NCBI GenBank assembly: GCA_963755395.1
Contig: CAVWJJ010000004.1
Span: 620,001-684,000, forward strand
DNA length: 64,000 bases
DNA from: DAHVFK01 sp963755395
GTDB taxonomy: Bacteria > Pseudomonadota > Gammaproteobacteria > Burkholderiales > SG8-39
Direction of reading: 5' to 3'
Position numbers and translations under genes: made by a program. This document shows, piece after piece, positions 7,735 to 17,460 of the stretch. The first letter of the stretch is position 1. Each line of letters opens with the position of its first letter. The notes under the pieces are model-generated. The model searched no databases and was not told the DNA's origin. It saw nothing but the letters and a program-made list of their open reading frames with translations.

Positions 7735-8691
7735 GTGGTGGATGGCGGCGCGATGATGTGGGGTTCGGCCAAGAAGAAGAAACGCGAGCCCGGCTGGCTG
7801 GCGGCGTCGCTGAGGCCGCAGGAACTCGCCATCGTTCACGGCCGCATCGCGTTGAACGGCAACGTGCGGATCGACAGACTCGCGGCGCGCGGGCTGGAGG
7901 GCGATTACGCGGGGGCCGAGAAGTTGAGCAGGGAATGGCATCTCGAGCGCTACCGTTGCGCGACGCTGCTCGCGCCGGGAGATTACCAGCTGCTGCTGGT
8001 CGAGGCGCCGAATGTCCCGCCCGCTGAGCTGAAGGCGGCGATCCGTTGGCGTATCAAGGACATGCTCGACTATCACGTCGACGACGCCACGGTCGACGTG
8101 CTCGACATCCCTCCCGATCCCTCCGGGACGGCGCGCAGCCACTCGATGTACGCGGTGGCGGCGCGCAACGAGGCGGTGCAGGCCTGCATCGAGCGCTTCG
8201 ACGCGGCGCAGATTCCGCTGTCGGTCATCGACATCGCGGAAACCGCGCAACGCAACATCGCCGCGCTGTACGAAGAAGAGGGGCGCGGCGTCGGGCTGCT
8301 GTACCTGGGCGAGGGCGACGGCCTGTTCACCATCAACTACCGAGGCGAGCTCTACTTTGCGCGCCGCATCGACATCGGCCACGAGCAGATTTCGTCTGCC
8401 CCCGAGCGCGCCGAGGCGATGAGCCGCATCGCGCTCGAGCTTACGCGCACGCTTGACCACTTCGACCGCCAGTTCGGTTTCGTCGCGGTCAACAGGCTGC
8501 TGCTCGGACCCGAGCCCGAAGAGAGCGGCCTGCTGGAGTATCTCAAGTCGAACCTCGACATACCGATCTCCCGCGTCGATCTCGGCGCGACGCTCGCGTT
8601 CGATTCGGACACGCGTCCCGACCGCCGCACCGAATGGCAGCGTTTCCACCTGATCGGCGCGTCGCTACGCTACGAAACCAAGGCACCCTGA
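7735..8691 (+). CDS. mshI: MSHA biogenesis protein MshI (PilM-like)
   Basis: A 318-residue cytoplasmic protein with the actin-like fold expected of PilM/MshI, which links the assembly ATPase to the inner-membrane PilN-like partner. Recognisable features are the early YRCATLLAPGDYQLLLVEAPNVP segment, the repeated acidic helices around residues 95-115 (AAIRWRIKDMLDYHVDDATVDVLDIP) and the VGLLYLGEGDGLFTINY phosphate-binding-like region. The start is taken as GTG 7735; ATG 7753 or 7756 are alternatives and lose only a few residues. It is the first gene of the second msh operon. Confidence 0.85.
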   Translation: MVDGGAMMWGSAKKKKREPGWLAASLRPQELAIVHGRIALNGNVRIDRLAARGLEGDYAGAEKLSREWHLERYRCATLLAPGDYQLLLVEAPNVPPAELKAAIRWRIKDMLDYHVDDATVDVLDIPPDPSGTARSHSMYAVAARNEAVQACIERFDAAQIPLSVIDIAETAQRNIAALYEEEGRGVGLLYLGEGDGLFTINYRGELYFARRIDIGHEQISSAPERAEAMSRIALELTRTLDHFDRQFGFVAVNRLLLGPEPEESGLLEYLKSNLDIPISRVDLGATLAFDSDTRPDRRTEWQRFHLIGASLRYETKAP

Positions 8692-8700
8692 GAGCCCGCG

Positions 8701-9363
8701 GTGAGCCAGCAGATCAACCTCTTCAATCCGATCTTTCTCAAGCAGGAGAAGTATTTCTCCGCCATGACGATGGTCGAGTCGCTGGTCCTGATTCTGGTCG
8801 CGCTGTGCGCCTTCTACGTTTATGCGCACAACGAGGTGAAGTCGTTCGAAGACGTTGCGGCGGACGCCGCGCACCAGCTGGCCGATACGCGCAATCGGTT
8901 TATCAGCCTGGGCGGCTCGCTCTCGCCGCAGCGGCGCAGCAAGCTGCTCGAGGCGCAGGTGGCGCGCGCCGAGAGCGACCTGCGTGGCAAGCAGGCGCTG
9001 CTCGCTTCGCTGCGGGCGGCCGCTGCAGACAGGGCGCAAGGCTACTCGCAGTACTTCGCGGCCTTCGCGCGTCAGACGCTGCCGGGCGTTTGGCTGACCG
9101 GTTTCAGCGTCAGTGACGGCGGCGACGAGCTGAACATCAGCGGCCGGGTGCTGCATCCCGACCTGGTGCCGGCGTACATCCATGCGCTGAACAAGGAGGA
9201 GGTGATGCGCGGACGCTCGGTTACGCGGCTCAAGCTGGTGGCGCACAACGAGCCGGCGCCCGCGGCCGATGCGGCGCCGCGCTCGGGGCCGGCGCGCTAC
9301 GTCGAGTTCGAGCTGTCGATGCCGCTTGCAGCGCCGCAGCCGGTGAAGGACGGAAGCAAATGA
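8701..9363 (+). CDS. PilN-like MSHA biogenesis protein (MshI2)
   Basis: A 220-residue bitopic inner-membrane protein. It begins MSQQINLFNPIF, the short conserved N-terminal peptide by which PilN-type proteins contact PilM, followed by one membrane helix at residues about 22-42 and a coiled-coil, ferredoxin-like periplasmic part. It would bridge MshI to MshJ. GTG start; ends 4 bases inside mshJ. Often labelled MshI2 in MSHA loci. Confidence 0.82.
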   Translation: MSQQINLFNPIFLKQEKYFSAMTMVESLVLILVALCAFYVYAHNEVKSFEDVAADAAHQLADTRNRFISLGGSLSPQRRSKLLEAQVARAESDLRGKQALLASLRAAAADRAQGYSQYFAAFARQTLPGVWLTGFSVSDGGDELNISGRVLHPDLVPAYIHALNKEEVMRGRSVTRLKLVAHNEPAPAADAAPRSGPARYVEFELSMPLAAPQPVKDGSK

Positions 9364-10007
9364 CGGCGCTGCTGCGACGTTATACCGAGCGCATCGACGC
9401 GCTCAGCTTGCGGGAGCGGGTGCTGATCTTCATCGCGGCCGCGCTGGTGCTGATCGCGTTCGCCTATCTGGGTTTCATCTCCCCGCTGATGGAGCGGGAC
9501 AAGCGCCTCGGACGGGAGGTCGCGCGCCGGCAAACCGAGCTCGCCATGTTGCAGGCCCAGTTGCAGGCAATGGCGCGCGCGAGCGAGATGCGCCCCGACG
9601 ACGCCAACCGCGCCAAGCTCGCGGGCCTGCAGCGCCAGCTCGCACAGCTGGACGAACAGATCGGTGAAGCGGCGAGCCGCTTCACCTCGCCGGGGCGCAT
9701 GCGCGACGTCCTGCAGGAGATCCTGGCACGCAACCCGCGGCTGCAATTGGTCGACCTGAAGACCCTGCCGGTCGACTTGTTCGGTCATTCGGATGCGCGC
9801 GGCCCGCGGCCGATCTACCGGCATGCGATCGAGCTTACCGTGAGCGGCGCGTACCTGGACCTCTATGCCTATCTGCGGCAGCTGGAAGGCCTGTCGACGC
9901 GGTTATACTGGCGCAAAGCCGATCTCGCGGCGGGCGACTATCCGAAAGTGGTGCTGAAGCTTACCGTCTACACGTTGAGCTTCGATCCGTCCTGGATGAG
10001 CGTATGA
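9360..10007 (+). CDS. mshJ: MSHA biogenesis protein MshJ (PilO-like)
   Basis: A 215-residue bitopic inner-membrane protein with a membrane helix at residues about 20-40 (VLIFIAAALVLIAFAYLGFI), a long coiled coil rich in R, Q and L (residues about 45-110) and a small alpha/beta periplasmic domain. This is the PilO/GspM architecture that aligns inner- and outer-membrane parts of the machine. The ATG start overlaps the preceding gene, and the stop overlaps mshK. Confidence 0.84.
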   Translation: MTALLRRYTERIDALSLRERVLIFIAAALVLIAFAYLGFISPLMERDKRLGREVARRQTELAMLQAQLQAMARASEMRPDDANRAKLAGLQRQLAQLDEQIGEAASRFTSPGRMRDVLQEILARNPRLQLVDLKTLPVDLFGHSDARGPRPIYRHAIELTVSGAYLDLYAYLRQLEGLSTRLYWRKADLAAGDYPKVVLKLTVYTLSFDPSWMSV

Positions 10008-10387
10008 GACTGGCGCGACTATATTTCTGCCTTCTCACGAGCCTGGCGGCGACGCAGGTCATCGCGGCGGAGGCGGACGCCGGGTCGCCCGCCCAGGGAT
10101 TCGCTGACCCGACGCGACCGCCCTACAGTGGCCGCTCCAGCGGGGCGGACGAGTCACCGGTCATGGGGCCAGAATTGCAGTCGGTGCTGATCTCGAGCAC
10201 GCGCAATATCGCCGTGATCAACGGGCAAACCGTGCCGCTCGGGGGCAAATTCCGCGACGCGACGCTGACCAGGATCACCGAGTCCGGAGTCGAGTTGCGC
10301 AGCGCAAGCCAGATTGAGGTGCTCAGGCTGTTTCCACAGGTCAAGAAGAAGTCGCGGCCAAGCGACGAGCCGCGGAGGCGGAACTAG
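10004..10387 (+). CDS. mshK: MSHA biogenesis protein MshK (PilP-like)
   Basis: A 127-residue secreted protein with a signal peptide of about 22 residues (LYFCLLTSLAATQVIAA). The mature part contains FADPTRPPY and a short beta domain (LQSVLISSTRNIAVINGQTVPLG), the signature of MshK and related PilP/GspC homology-region proteins that contact the secretin. The C-terminal tail is strongly basic. It overlaps mshJ by 4 bases and precedes the secretin gene by 3 bases. Confidence 0.86.
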   Translation: MRLARLYFCLLTSLAATQVIAAEADAGSPAQGFADPTRPPYSGRSSGADESPVMGPELQSVLISSTRNIAVINGQTVPLGGKFRDATLTRITESGVELRSASQIEVLRLFPQVKKKSRPSDEPRRRN

Positions 10388-10390
10388 AAT

Positions 10391-12121
10391 ATGAAGAAAG
10401 TATTCCTGATAGTGGCCGTTGCGGCGCTCGGAGGGTGTGCCACTCCTCCGCCCCGTCCGAGCGGCATAGAACCCGGCATTCGCGCGGCGCTGGAGCCGAC
10501 GCCCAAGAAGGAGACCCCCAGCGCCGTCCTCAACCAGGCGCTGTTGCCGCCGCTTCACATGGCGATGCCCGAAGTGCGCGAACAGCCCGCGGAATCGAGG
10601 TTCGACCTTTCGGTCAACAACGCGCCGGCGGCCCAGGTGTTCAATTCGATCGTTTCCGGCACGCGCTACAGCATGCTGGTGTCGCCGAGCGTGAGCGGGA
10701 CGATCTCGGTCAACCTGAAGGACGTTTCGATCAAGGAAGCGCTCGATTCGATCCGCGAGCTATATGGCTACGACTACAAGATCGAAGGAACACGCATATT
10801 CATTCTGCCTGCCGGCCTGCAGACGCGCATCTTCCAGGTCAACTACCTTCAGGGCCAGCGCCGCGGCACGAGCGACGTGCGAGTGCAGTCGGGCTCCATT
10901 TCGGATACCACCGGAATCAACCAGGCCCCCAACCCCTCCTCCACCGCGAATCCCGCCGCGGGCCCGGTGCAGACGCAGGGCCAGGACATGCTCGACAGCA
11001 GCCGGGTTACGACGCGGACAGTGAGTGACTTCTGGGGAGACCTGCGCACGGCGCTGGTGGCCATCGTCGGCACGGGTCAGGGCCGCAACGTGGTGGTATC
11101 GCCGCAATCCGGCATCGTCGTGGTGAGTGCTCCGGGCCGGGAAATGCGCGCCGTCCAGCAATATCTGCGCGAAAGTCAGATCTCGGTCGAACGCCAGGTC
11201 ATGCTGGAAGCGAAAATCATCCAGGTTACGCTTTCGGACAGCTATCAATCAGGCATCAACTGGGCCGCGTTCCGCAGCACCGGTCCGAACGTCGCTATCG
11301 GCCAAAGCGCCAATACGGGATCCAGCACAGTGCTCGGTTCGAGCGGACAGGTTCTGCAAGGCGGCGGGCAAACGCTCAACCTCGCGACAAGCAGCGTGAC
11401 GACGGCAGCGAGTGCGCTGGCCGCCGATAATCCGGCAAGCGGCGTGTTCGGGCTTGCGTTCCAGACCTCGAACTTTGCCGCATTGCTCCAGTTCCTGCAG
11501 TCGCAGGGCAACGTGCAGGTGCTTTCGAGTCCACGCATCGCAACCCTCAACAACCAAAAGGCGGTACTCAAGGTGGGCACCGACCAGTTCTTCGTCACCA
11601 ACGTGGCGACCGTCACCACCACCACCGGTGCAACTACGCAGCAAACTCCCACGGTGTCGGTCGCACCATTTTTCTCTGGCATATTGCTCGACGTTACTCC
11701 GCAGATCGACCAGCAGAACAACATCACGCTGCACGTACATCCGTCGATCAGCGACGTCACTACGAGTCAGACCGTGGTCAATCTCGGCGGCACCGTCCCG
11801 TCGATCACGCTGCCGCTGGCGAAGAGCACGATCAGCGAGACCGACACTATCGTGAGGGTTCCCGACGGTAACATCGTCGCGATCGGCGGATTGATGAGCG
11901 TCAACGTGAGCGATAACCGCGGCGGCATTCCGGGCGTGAGCGAGGGCGGGTTAGGGGATCTGGTGCGCAACACGAGCCGCACGTCGAGCAAGAACGAACT
12001 CGTCATACTCATCAAGCCAACGGTGATCCAGGGTGATCGCAATTGGGCTGACGGGATGCGCGACACGCGCGAGCGCATCGAAGGTATGATGCCCAGCCAA
12101 CAGGGTGAGGCGCGCAAGTAG
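10391..12121 (+). CDS. mshL: MSHA pilus secretin MshL
   Basis: Outer-membrane secretin lipoprotein of 576 residues through which the pilus exits. A lipoprotein signal ends in the lipobox LGGC (Cys 16). Residues about 70-130 form an STN/N0 domain (FDLSVNNAPAAQVFNSIV onward). An N1-like domain follows, containing a low-complexity Ser/Asn/Pro/Gln insert near residues 170-200. The secretin domain spans about 260-550, with the conserved VQVLSSPRIATLNNQKAVLKVG segment split over the gate region and a C-terminal KNELVILIKPTVI. It shares its last base with the GTG start of mshM. Confidence 0.94.
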   Translation: MKKVFLIVAVAALGGCATPPPRPSGIEPGIRAALEPTPKKETPSAVLNQALLPPLHMAMPEVREQPAESRFDLSVNNAPAAQVFNSIVSGTRYSMLVSPSVSGTISVNLKDVSIKEALDSIRELYGYDYKIEGTRIFILPAGLQTRIFQVNYLQGQRRGTSDVRVQSGSISDTTGINQAPNPSSTANPAAGPVQTQGQDMLDSSRVTTRTVSDFWGDLRTALVAIVGTGQGRNVVVSPQSGIVVVSAPGREMRAVQQYLRESQISVERQVMLEAKIIQVTLSDSYQSGINWAAFRSTGPNVAIGQSANTGSSTVLGSSGQVLQGGGQTLNLATSSVTTAASALAADNPASGVFGLAFQTSNFAALLQFLQSQGNVQVLSSPRIATLNNQKAVLKVGTDQFFVTNVATVTTTTGATTQQTPTVSVAPFFSGILLDVTPQIDQQNNITLHVHPSISDVTTSQTVVNLGGTVPSITLPLAKSTISETDTIVRVPDGNIVAIGGLMSVNVSDNRGGIPGVSEGGLGDLVRNTSRTSSKNELVILIKPTVIQGDRNWADGMRDTRERIEGMMPSQQGEARK

Positions 12122-12984
12122 TGAACTACCTGCGGCACTTCGGGCTGCGCGAAACCCCGTTCGGAATCACTCCGGACACGAGTTTTTTCTGCGCCTGCCG
12201 AAGCACGCAGGAAGCGCTGAACACGCTGCTGGTGGCGATCGGCCACGGCGAGGGATTCATCAAGATTACGGGCGAGGTCGGAACCGGCAAGACGCTGCTG
12301 TGTCGGAAGTTTCTCGCCACGCTTGATTCGGGCTGGGTTACCGCCTACGTGCCCAACCCTAGCATCGAGCCGCGAACGCTGCTGCTCGAACTGGCCGAAG
12401 AACTCGGAGTGCAGGTCGATGCCGGCGCCGACCAACACTATCTGCTGAAAGGAATCACCCGGACGCTGCTAGGGCTCGCCCGCCAGCGCAAGCGCGTCGT
12501 GCTTTGCATGGACGAGAGTCAGGCCATGCCGATAGAAACCCTCGAGACGCTGCGCCTGCTGACCAACCTCGAAACCGAAAAGCGCAAGCTGCTGCAGGTG
12601 GTGCTGTTCGGTCAGCCCGAGCTCGATCGCAAGCTCGCGTCCGAGTCCATCCGCCAGCTACGCCAGCGCATCACGTTCCAGTACGACCTCAAGGCGCTGG
12701 CCGAAGACGAAGTGGGCAACTACGTGAATCACCGTCTCACGGTCGCGGGCTACGTCGGCCAGCCGGTGCTGAGTGCGCGCGCGCTGCGCACCTTGCACCG
12801 TGCGAGCCGAGGATTGCCGCGCTTGGTCAACATCCTGGCGCACAAGTCGTTGCTGCTTGCCTTCGGCGAAGGCGGCTACCGCGTAGAGCCGCGTCACGTG
12901 CGCGCGGCGGCGCACGACACGCCGGCCGCCGCATCGACGCGCTGGTGGTGGCCAAAGTTCAGATCCCCACACGCCGCCGACTGA
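12121..12984 (+). CDS. mshM: MSHA biogenesis ATPase MshM (ExeA-type AAA)
   Basis: A 287-residue AAA-type ATPase of the ExeA/GspA group with the characteristic N-terminus YLRHFGLRETPFGITPDTSFF, Walker A GEVGTGKT (residues 51-58), Walker B VVLCMDESQ (about 123-131) and sensor LLQVVLFGQPEL. It ends after the C-terminal lid, without the peptidoglycan-binding domain of ExeA, as expected for MshM. GTG start overlaps the mshL stop by one base. Confidence 0.92.
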   Translation: MNYLRHFGLRETPFGITPDTSFFCACRSTQEALNTLLVAIGHGEGFIKITGEVGTGKTLLCRKFLATLDSGWVTAYVPNPSIEPRTLLLELAEELGVQVDAGADQHYLLKGITRTLLGLARQRKRVVLCMDESQAMPIETLETLRLLTNLETEKRKLLQVVLFGQPELDRKLASESIRQLRQRITFQYDLKALAEDEVGNYVNHRLTVAGYVGQPVLSARALRTLHRASRGLPRLVNILAHKSLLLAFGEGGYRVEPRHVRAAAHDTPAAASTRWWWPKFRSPHAAD

Positions 12985-12994
12985 CGCCGAAACC

Positions 12995-14110
12995 ATGAGC
13001 CTTATCAACAAGATGTTGCAGGAACTGGATCGTCGGCACGCGATGGGTTCGCCCAATGCCGACGTCATGACGCGGCAGATCGAGCCAGTCACCGCGGGGC
13101 GACGCAGGCGCGACCTGTTCTGGGTAATCCTCGGACTGGAACTGACCGTCGCGCTGGGATGGCTGGCTTGGACCAGCTATCAGCTCAGGCCGCAGTCGGT
13201 GGTCACGGAGCTCGCGCTGCGAACGTCGAGCGGATTAGGCCGTGCGGTGCAGCGGGCCCGACCGCACACGTCTGCTGCGCCGGCGCAAGAGCCTGCGCCC
13301 CAAGCTGCGCCGCAGCCTGCGCCAGCGACAAGCAGTGCGCCCGTGCAGGTATCTCCGCCGGCGCCGCAGCCGGTAATCGATACGCTCAAGCTCGCGCAGT
13401 CGATCGAGCGCACGATCCCCCCGCCGCGCCCGCGCACCGTGCCGAAATCGATCGACAGCAAGCGCGTGCCGAAGCCGGCGCCGTCCGCGACAGTCGAGGA
13501 GGCACGACCGCAGGTCCACAAGCAACCGCACCCGCGCACACGGGCCGAGCTGGCTCAATCGGAGTTTCGACGTGCGGTGCAACTGCTCAACCAGGGACGC
13601 GTGAGCGAGGCCGAGCAGGCGCTCAGCGGGGCGCTGTCGATCGATCCGTCCCAGGTGCCCGCGCGACAGGCACTCATCTCGCTGCTGATCGACCAGCGGC
13701 GCTTGATCGAAGCGCAGCGCCTGCTGAAGGAAGGGCTGATGCTGGATCCCGCCCAGGTGCAGTTCGCCACGGTCTTGGCGCGGATCTATGTGGAACGCAA
13801 CGACTACGACAAGGCGCTCGGCGTCTTGCGAGAATGCAAAGGCGACGTGTCGCGCGATGCCGAGTACAACACTCTGTTGGGGGCGGTACTGCAACATATG
13901 TCCCGGCCCGGCGAAGCCGCCGATGCATATCGTGCGGCGTTGCGTACTGCGCCGCAGACGGGGACGGCCTGGGTCGGACTTGGACTCTCGCTCGCGGCGA
14001 TGGACCACCGTCCGGAAGCGGCTGAGGCGTTCCGGCGCGCGGTCGCCAGCGGTTCGCTCAGTCAGGAAGTCAGAGACTACGCCGAGCAGCAGCTGCGGCG
14101 CTTGCAGTAG
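12995..14110 (+). CDS. mshN: MSHA biogenesis TPR protein MshN
   Basis: A 371-residue inner-membrane anchored protein. The N-terminus MSLINKMLQELDRRHA is the hallmark of MshN/GspB-like proteins. One helix follows (residues about 40-62), then a Pro/Ala-rich linker (about 80-170) and three to four tetratricopeptide repeats (about 185-365) that would act in the periplasm as an assembly scaffold. It is the last msh gene; only three bases separate it from the convergent response regulator. Confidence 0.88.
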   Translation: MSLINKMLQELDRRHAMGSPNADVMTRQIEPVTAGRRRRDLFWVILGLELTVALGWLAWTSYQLRPQSVVTELALRTSSGLGRAVQRARPHTSAAPAQEPAPQAAPQPAPATSSAPVQVSPPAPQPVIDTLKLAQSIERTIPPPRPRTVPKSIDSKRVPKPAPSATVEEARPQVHKQPHPRTRAELAQSEFRRAVQLLNQGRVSEAEQALSGALSIDPSQVPARQALISLLIDQRRLIEAQRLLKEGLMLDPAQVQFATVLARIYVERNDYDKALGVLRECKGDVSRDAEYNTLLGAVLQHMSRPGEAADAYRAALRTAPQTGTAWVGLGLSLAAMDHRPEAAEAFRRAVASGSLSQEVRDYAEQQLRRLQ

Positions 14111-14113
14111 GTA

Positions 14114-14815
14114 TCAGGCCACACTCGCGTCCGTTCCGAAGCGTTCCAGTCGATAGCCGTAGTTGTAGATCGGCACCACGCGGTAGCCGCTCTCGGGTCG
14201 CAGATCGAGCTTCTTCCGCACCTGGCTGACGTGGGTGTCCACGGTGCGGGTCGCGAGGTCGCCGCTGCGTCCCCAGACCGATTCCTGCAAATGACCGCGC
14301 GACATCAAGCGCCCGATGTTGCGGAACAGGACAACCGCGAGTTCGAACTCCTTCGGTGTGAGCTCGATGCGTGAGCCGTCGCGGCGGATCTCGCCGCGCT
14401 GGGTATCGATCTCGAACGGGGGAAAGGAAAGCAAGGTCTGTTCCTCGCGCGGGTAGGCGCGGCGAAGTAGCGCACTGACGCGTGCCAGCATTTCCTGGCG
14501 CCGAGCCGGTTTCACCATGTAGTCGTCCGCGCCGTTCTCGAGCGCGTATACGATGTCCTCCTCGGAATCGCGCACAGTGATGAAAAGTATGGGGACGTGC
14601 TTGGAAATGTTGGCGCGCAGCCAGGTCAGCACCTCGGCCCCGGAAACGTCCGGCACCTGCCAGTCAAGGATGAACAGGTCAAAGCTCTCGCGCCCTGCGT
14701 GCTTCATCGCTTCGCGCCCCGCCAAGTAGCCGTGGACGTCGTGTCCCGCGTCCGCGAGCCAGCGCCGCAGCAGGGCGAGCTGGTCGGGGTCGTCTTCGAG
14801 TATTGCAATTCGCAC
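14114..14815 (-). CDS. OmpR/PhoB-family response regulator, orphan
   Basis: A 233-residue two-component response regulator. The receiver domain carries the acidic pair at 8-9, phosphoacceptor Asp 51 (FILDWQVPD), Thr 80 and Lys 102 (MVKPA). The C-terminal winged helix has LTPKEFELAVVLF and TVDTHVSQVRKKL. GTG 14815 was chosen because GGAGGT (complement of 14821-14826) lies five bases upstream. No histidine kinase is nearby, so the partner is encoded elsewhere. It is convergent with mshN; whether it controls the pilus genes cannot be told from sequence. Confidence 0.9.
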   Translation of the reverse strand: MRIAILEDDPDQLALLRRWLADAGHDVHGYLAGREAMKHAGRESFDLFILDWQVPDVSGAEVLTWLRANISKHVPILFITVRDSEEDIVYALENGADDYMVKPARRQEMLARVSALLRRAYPREEQTLLSFPPFEIDTQRGEIRRDGSRIELTPKEFELAVVLFRNIGRLMSRGHLQESVWGRSGDLATRTVDTHVSQVRKKLDLRPESGYRVVPIYNYGYRLERFGTDASVA

Positions 14816-14927
14816 TGCGCACCTCCCTGGCGGCGATGCCGCACCGGCGAGGCAAATGATAATGCCGCCGGGGCGCGACGCAAATTCGGATTGTGGCAGA
14901 ATCGCGGCCTCCCGGAGGGCCTGGCAA

Positions 14928-15743
14928 ATGCGACTCGCTCTACTCGGCGGCGGCACGATCGCCCGTCTGGTGCTGGAAAACCTGCGTCGGGGCGCGCTGC
15001 CCGGCATCGAGCTGGTGGCGCTGGCGGGAAGACGGGCGGCATCCGGTGCGGCGGCGCTCGCGGGCGAGTACGGAATCGATTACGTCCTCGGCGCGCAGGC
15101 GCTGTGCGAGGCGAAGCCCGACGTGGTCCTCGAGGCGGCTTCGCACGACGCGGTCCGCGCCTGCCTGGTCCCGCTTCTTGCCGCGGGTTCGTCGGTGATC
15201 GTGCTGTCAGCCGGGGCCCTGGTCGACGACGCGCTGCGCGCCGAGGCAGAGGCGGCGGCGCGTCGCTCTGGCGCGCTGCTCTACGTGCCTTCGGGGGGGA
15301 TCGGCGCACTCGACGCGCTCAAGGGCGCCTGTGCCGCGGGCGAGGTCGAGGTATCGATCCAGATCGCGAAACCTCCTGAAGCATGGAGGAAGATCGACTA
15401 TGTGGAGTCCCTCGACGTCGATCTTGATTCGCTTGCGAGCGTTGCGACGCTGTTCGACGGGCCTGCGCGCGCCGGGGTCCCGCACTTTCCACAGAATGTA
15501 AACATTGCGGCCGTGCTGTCGCTCGCCGGGGCCGGCTTCGACCGCACCAGGCTCAAGGTCGTGGCGGACCCCGCTCTGACCCACAATACCCATACCGTCC
15601 GGGTTTCGGGCAAGACAGGCCAGTTCACTATCGTGCTGGAGAACGTGCCCGCGCCAGACAACCCGAAAACCGCCTGGCTTGCCTGCTACAGCGCGTTGGC
15701 GGCGCTCAAGGAGTTCGGCGCTCCCGCGCGCTACGGCACCTGA
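14928..15743 (+). CDS. L-aspartate dehydrogenase-like protein (NadX family)
   Basis: A 271-residue Rossmann-fold dehydrogenase starting MRLALLGGGTIA. The conserved aspartate dehydrogenase elements are present: the ligand region SAGALVDD, FPQNVNIAAVLSLA, a His-containing ALTHNTHTV segment and the terminal NPKTAW. The reaction would be NAD(P)-dependent oxidation of L-aspartate to iminoaspartate, which can feed NAD synthesis, or the reverse amination. ATG 14928 is used because translation from upstream positions would run through the intergenic region and GGAG lies at 14914-14917. It is divergent from the response regulator; no NAD-synthesis neighbours are seen. Confidence 0.8.
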   Translation: MRLALLGGGTIARLVLENLRRGALPGIELVALAGRRAASGAAALAGEYGIDYVLGAQALCEAKPDVVLEAASHDAVRACLVPLLAAGSSVIVLSAGALVDDALRAEAEAAARRSGALLYVPSGGIGALDALKGACAAGEVEVSIQIAKPPEAWRKIDYVESLDVDLDSLASVATLFDGPARAGVPHFPQNVNIAAVLSLAGAGFDRTRLKVVADPALTHNTHTVRVSGKTGQFTIVLENVPAPDNPKTAWLACYSALAALKEFGAPARYGT

Positions 15744-15777
15744 GCGGACGCCGCACGACGTGCCACCCTCAATTCGC

Positions 15778-15806
15778 TTGACTAAGCAGCGGATATCTCA
15801 CATAAT
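15778..15806 (+). promoter_or_regulatory. Promoter of the tRNA-tuf operon
   Basis: TTGACT (15778-15783), a 17-base spacer and CATAAT (15801-15806) form a near-consensus sigma-70 promoter. Transcription would begin about 8 bases before tRNA-Tyr, as expected for a stable-RNA/translation operon. Confidence 0.75.
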
Positions 15807-15819
15807 TTCGGGTTCCGCC

Positions 15820-15903
15820 GGAGGGGTGCCCGAGCGGTTAAAGGGGGCAGACTGTAAATCTGTTGGCCTTGCGCCTACGTTGGTTCGAATCCAACCCCCT
15901 CCA
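15820..15903 (+). tRNA. tRNA-Tyr (GTA)
   Basis: Acceptor stem GGAGGGG/CCCCTCC, D-loop GCCCGAGCGGTTAAAGGGGGC, anticodon GTA in CTGTAAA, a long class II variable arm (GTTGGCCTTGCGCCTAC) and T-arm TTGGTTCGAATCCAA. The 3' CCA is not fully encoded (discriminator A then CCG). First of three tRNAs ahead of tuf, the usual order in proteobacteria. Confidence 0.95.
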
Positions 15904-15954
15904 CCGGCATCTCGGGCGGGCGTGGCAGACAGGCATTGCGGGTGAATTGAATGG

Positions 15955-16028
15955 GCGGGTGTAGCTCAATGGTAGAGCAGAAGCCTTCCAAGCTTATGAC
16001 GAGGGTTCGATTCCCTTCACCCGCTCCA
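15955..16028 (+). tRNA. tRNA-Gly (TCC)
   Basis: Acceptor GCGGGTG/CACCCGC, D-arm GCTCAATGGTAGAGC, anticodon TCC in CTTCCAA, T-arm GAGGGTTCGATTCCCTT and encoded CCA. Decodes GGA and GGG glycine codons. Confidence 0.96.
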
Positions 16029-16041
16029 ATGCGCAACTCCA

Positions 16042-16116
<75 letters not shown>

Positions 16117-16159
16117 GACATCAGATCTCTTTCAACGAAACGTCAGAGGCAGCGTAGTC

Positions 16160-17350
<1,191 letters not shown>

Positions 17351-17360
17351 AAGAACTCAT

Positions 17361-17436
17361 AGGCCAATAGCTCAACTGGCAGAGCGTCGGTCTCCAAAAC
17401 CGAAGGTTGGGGGTTCGATTCCCTCTTGGCCTGCCA
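17361..17436 (+). tRNA. tRNA-Trp (CCA)
   Basis: Acceptor AGGCCAA/TTGGCCT, D-arm GCTCAACTGGCAGAGC, anticodon CCA in CTCCAAA, T-arm GGGGGTTCGATTCCCTC, discriminator G and encoded CCA. Located between tuf and secE as in many proteobacteria. Confidence 0.96.
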
Positions 17437-17460
17437 AATTCCACGGACACTGCAGAAACG

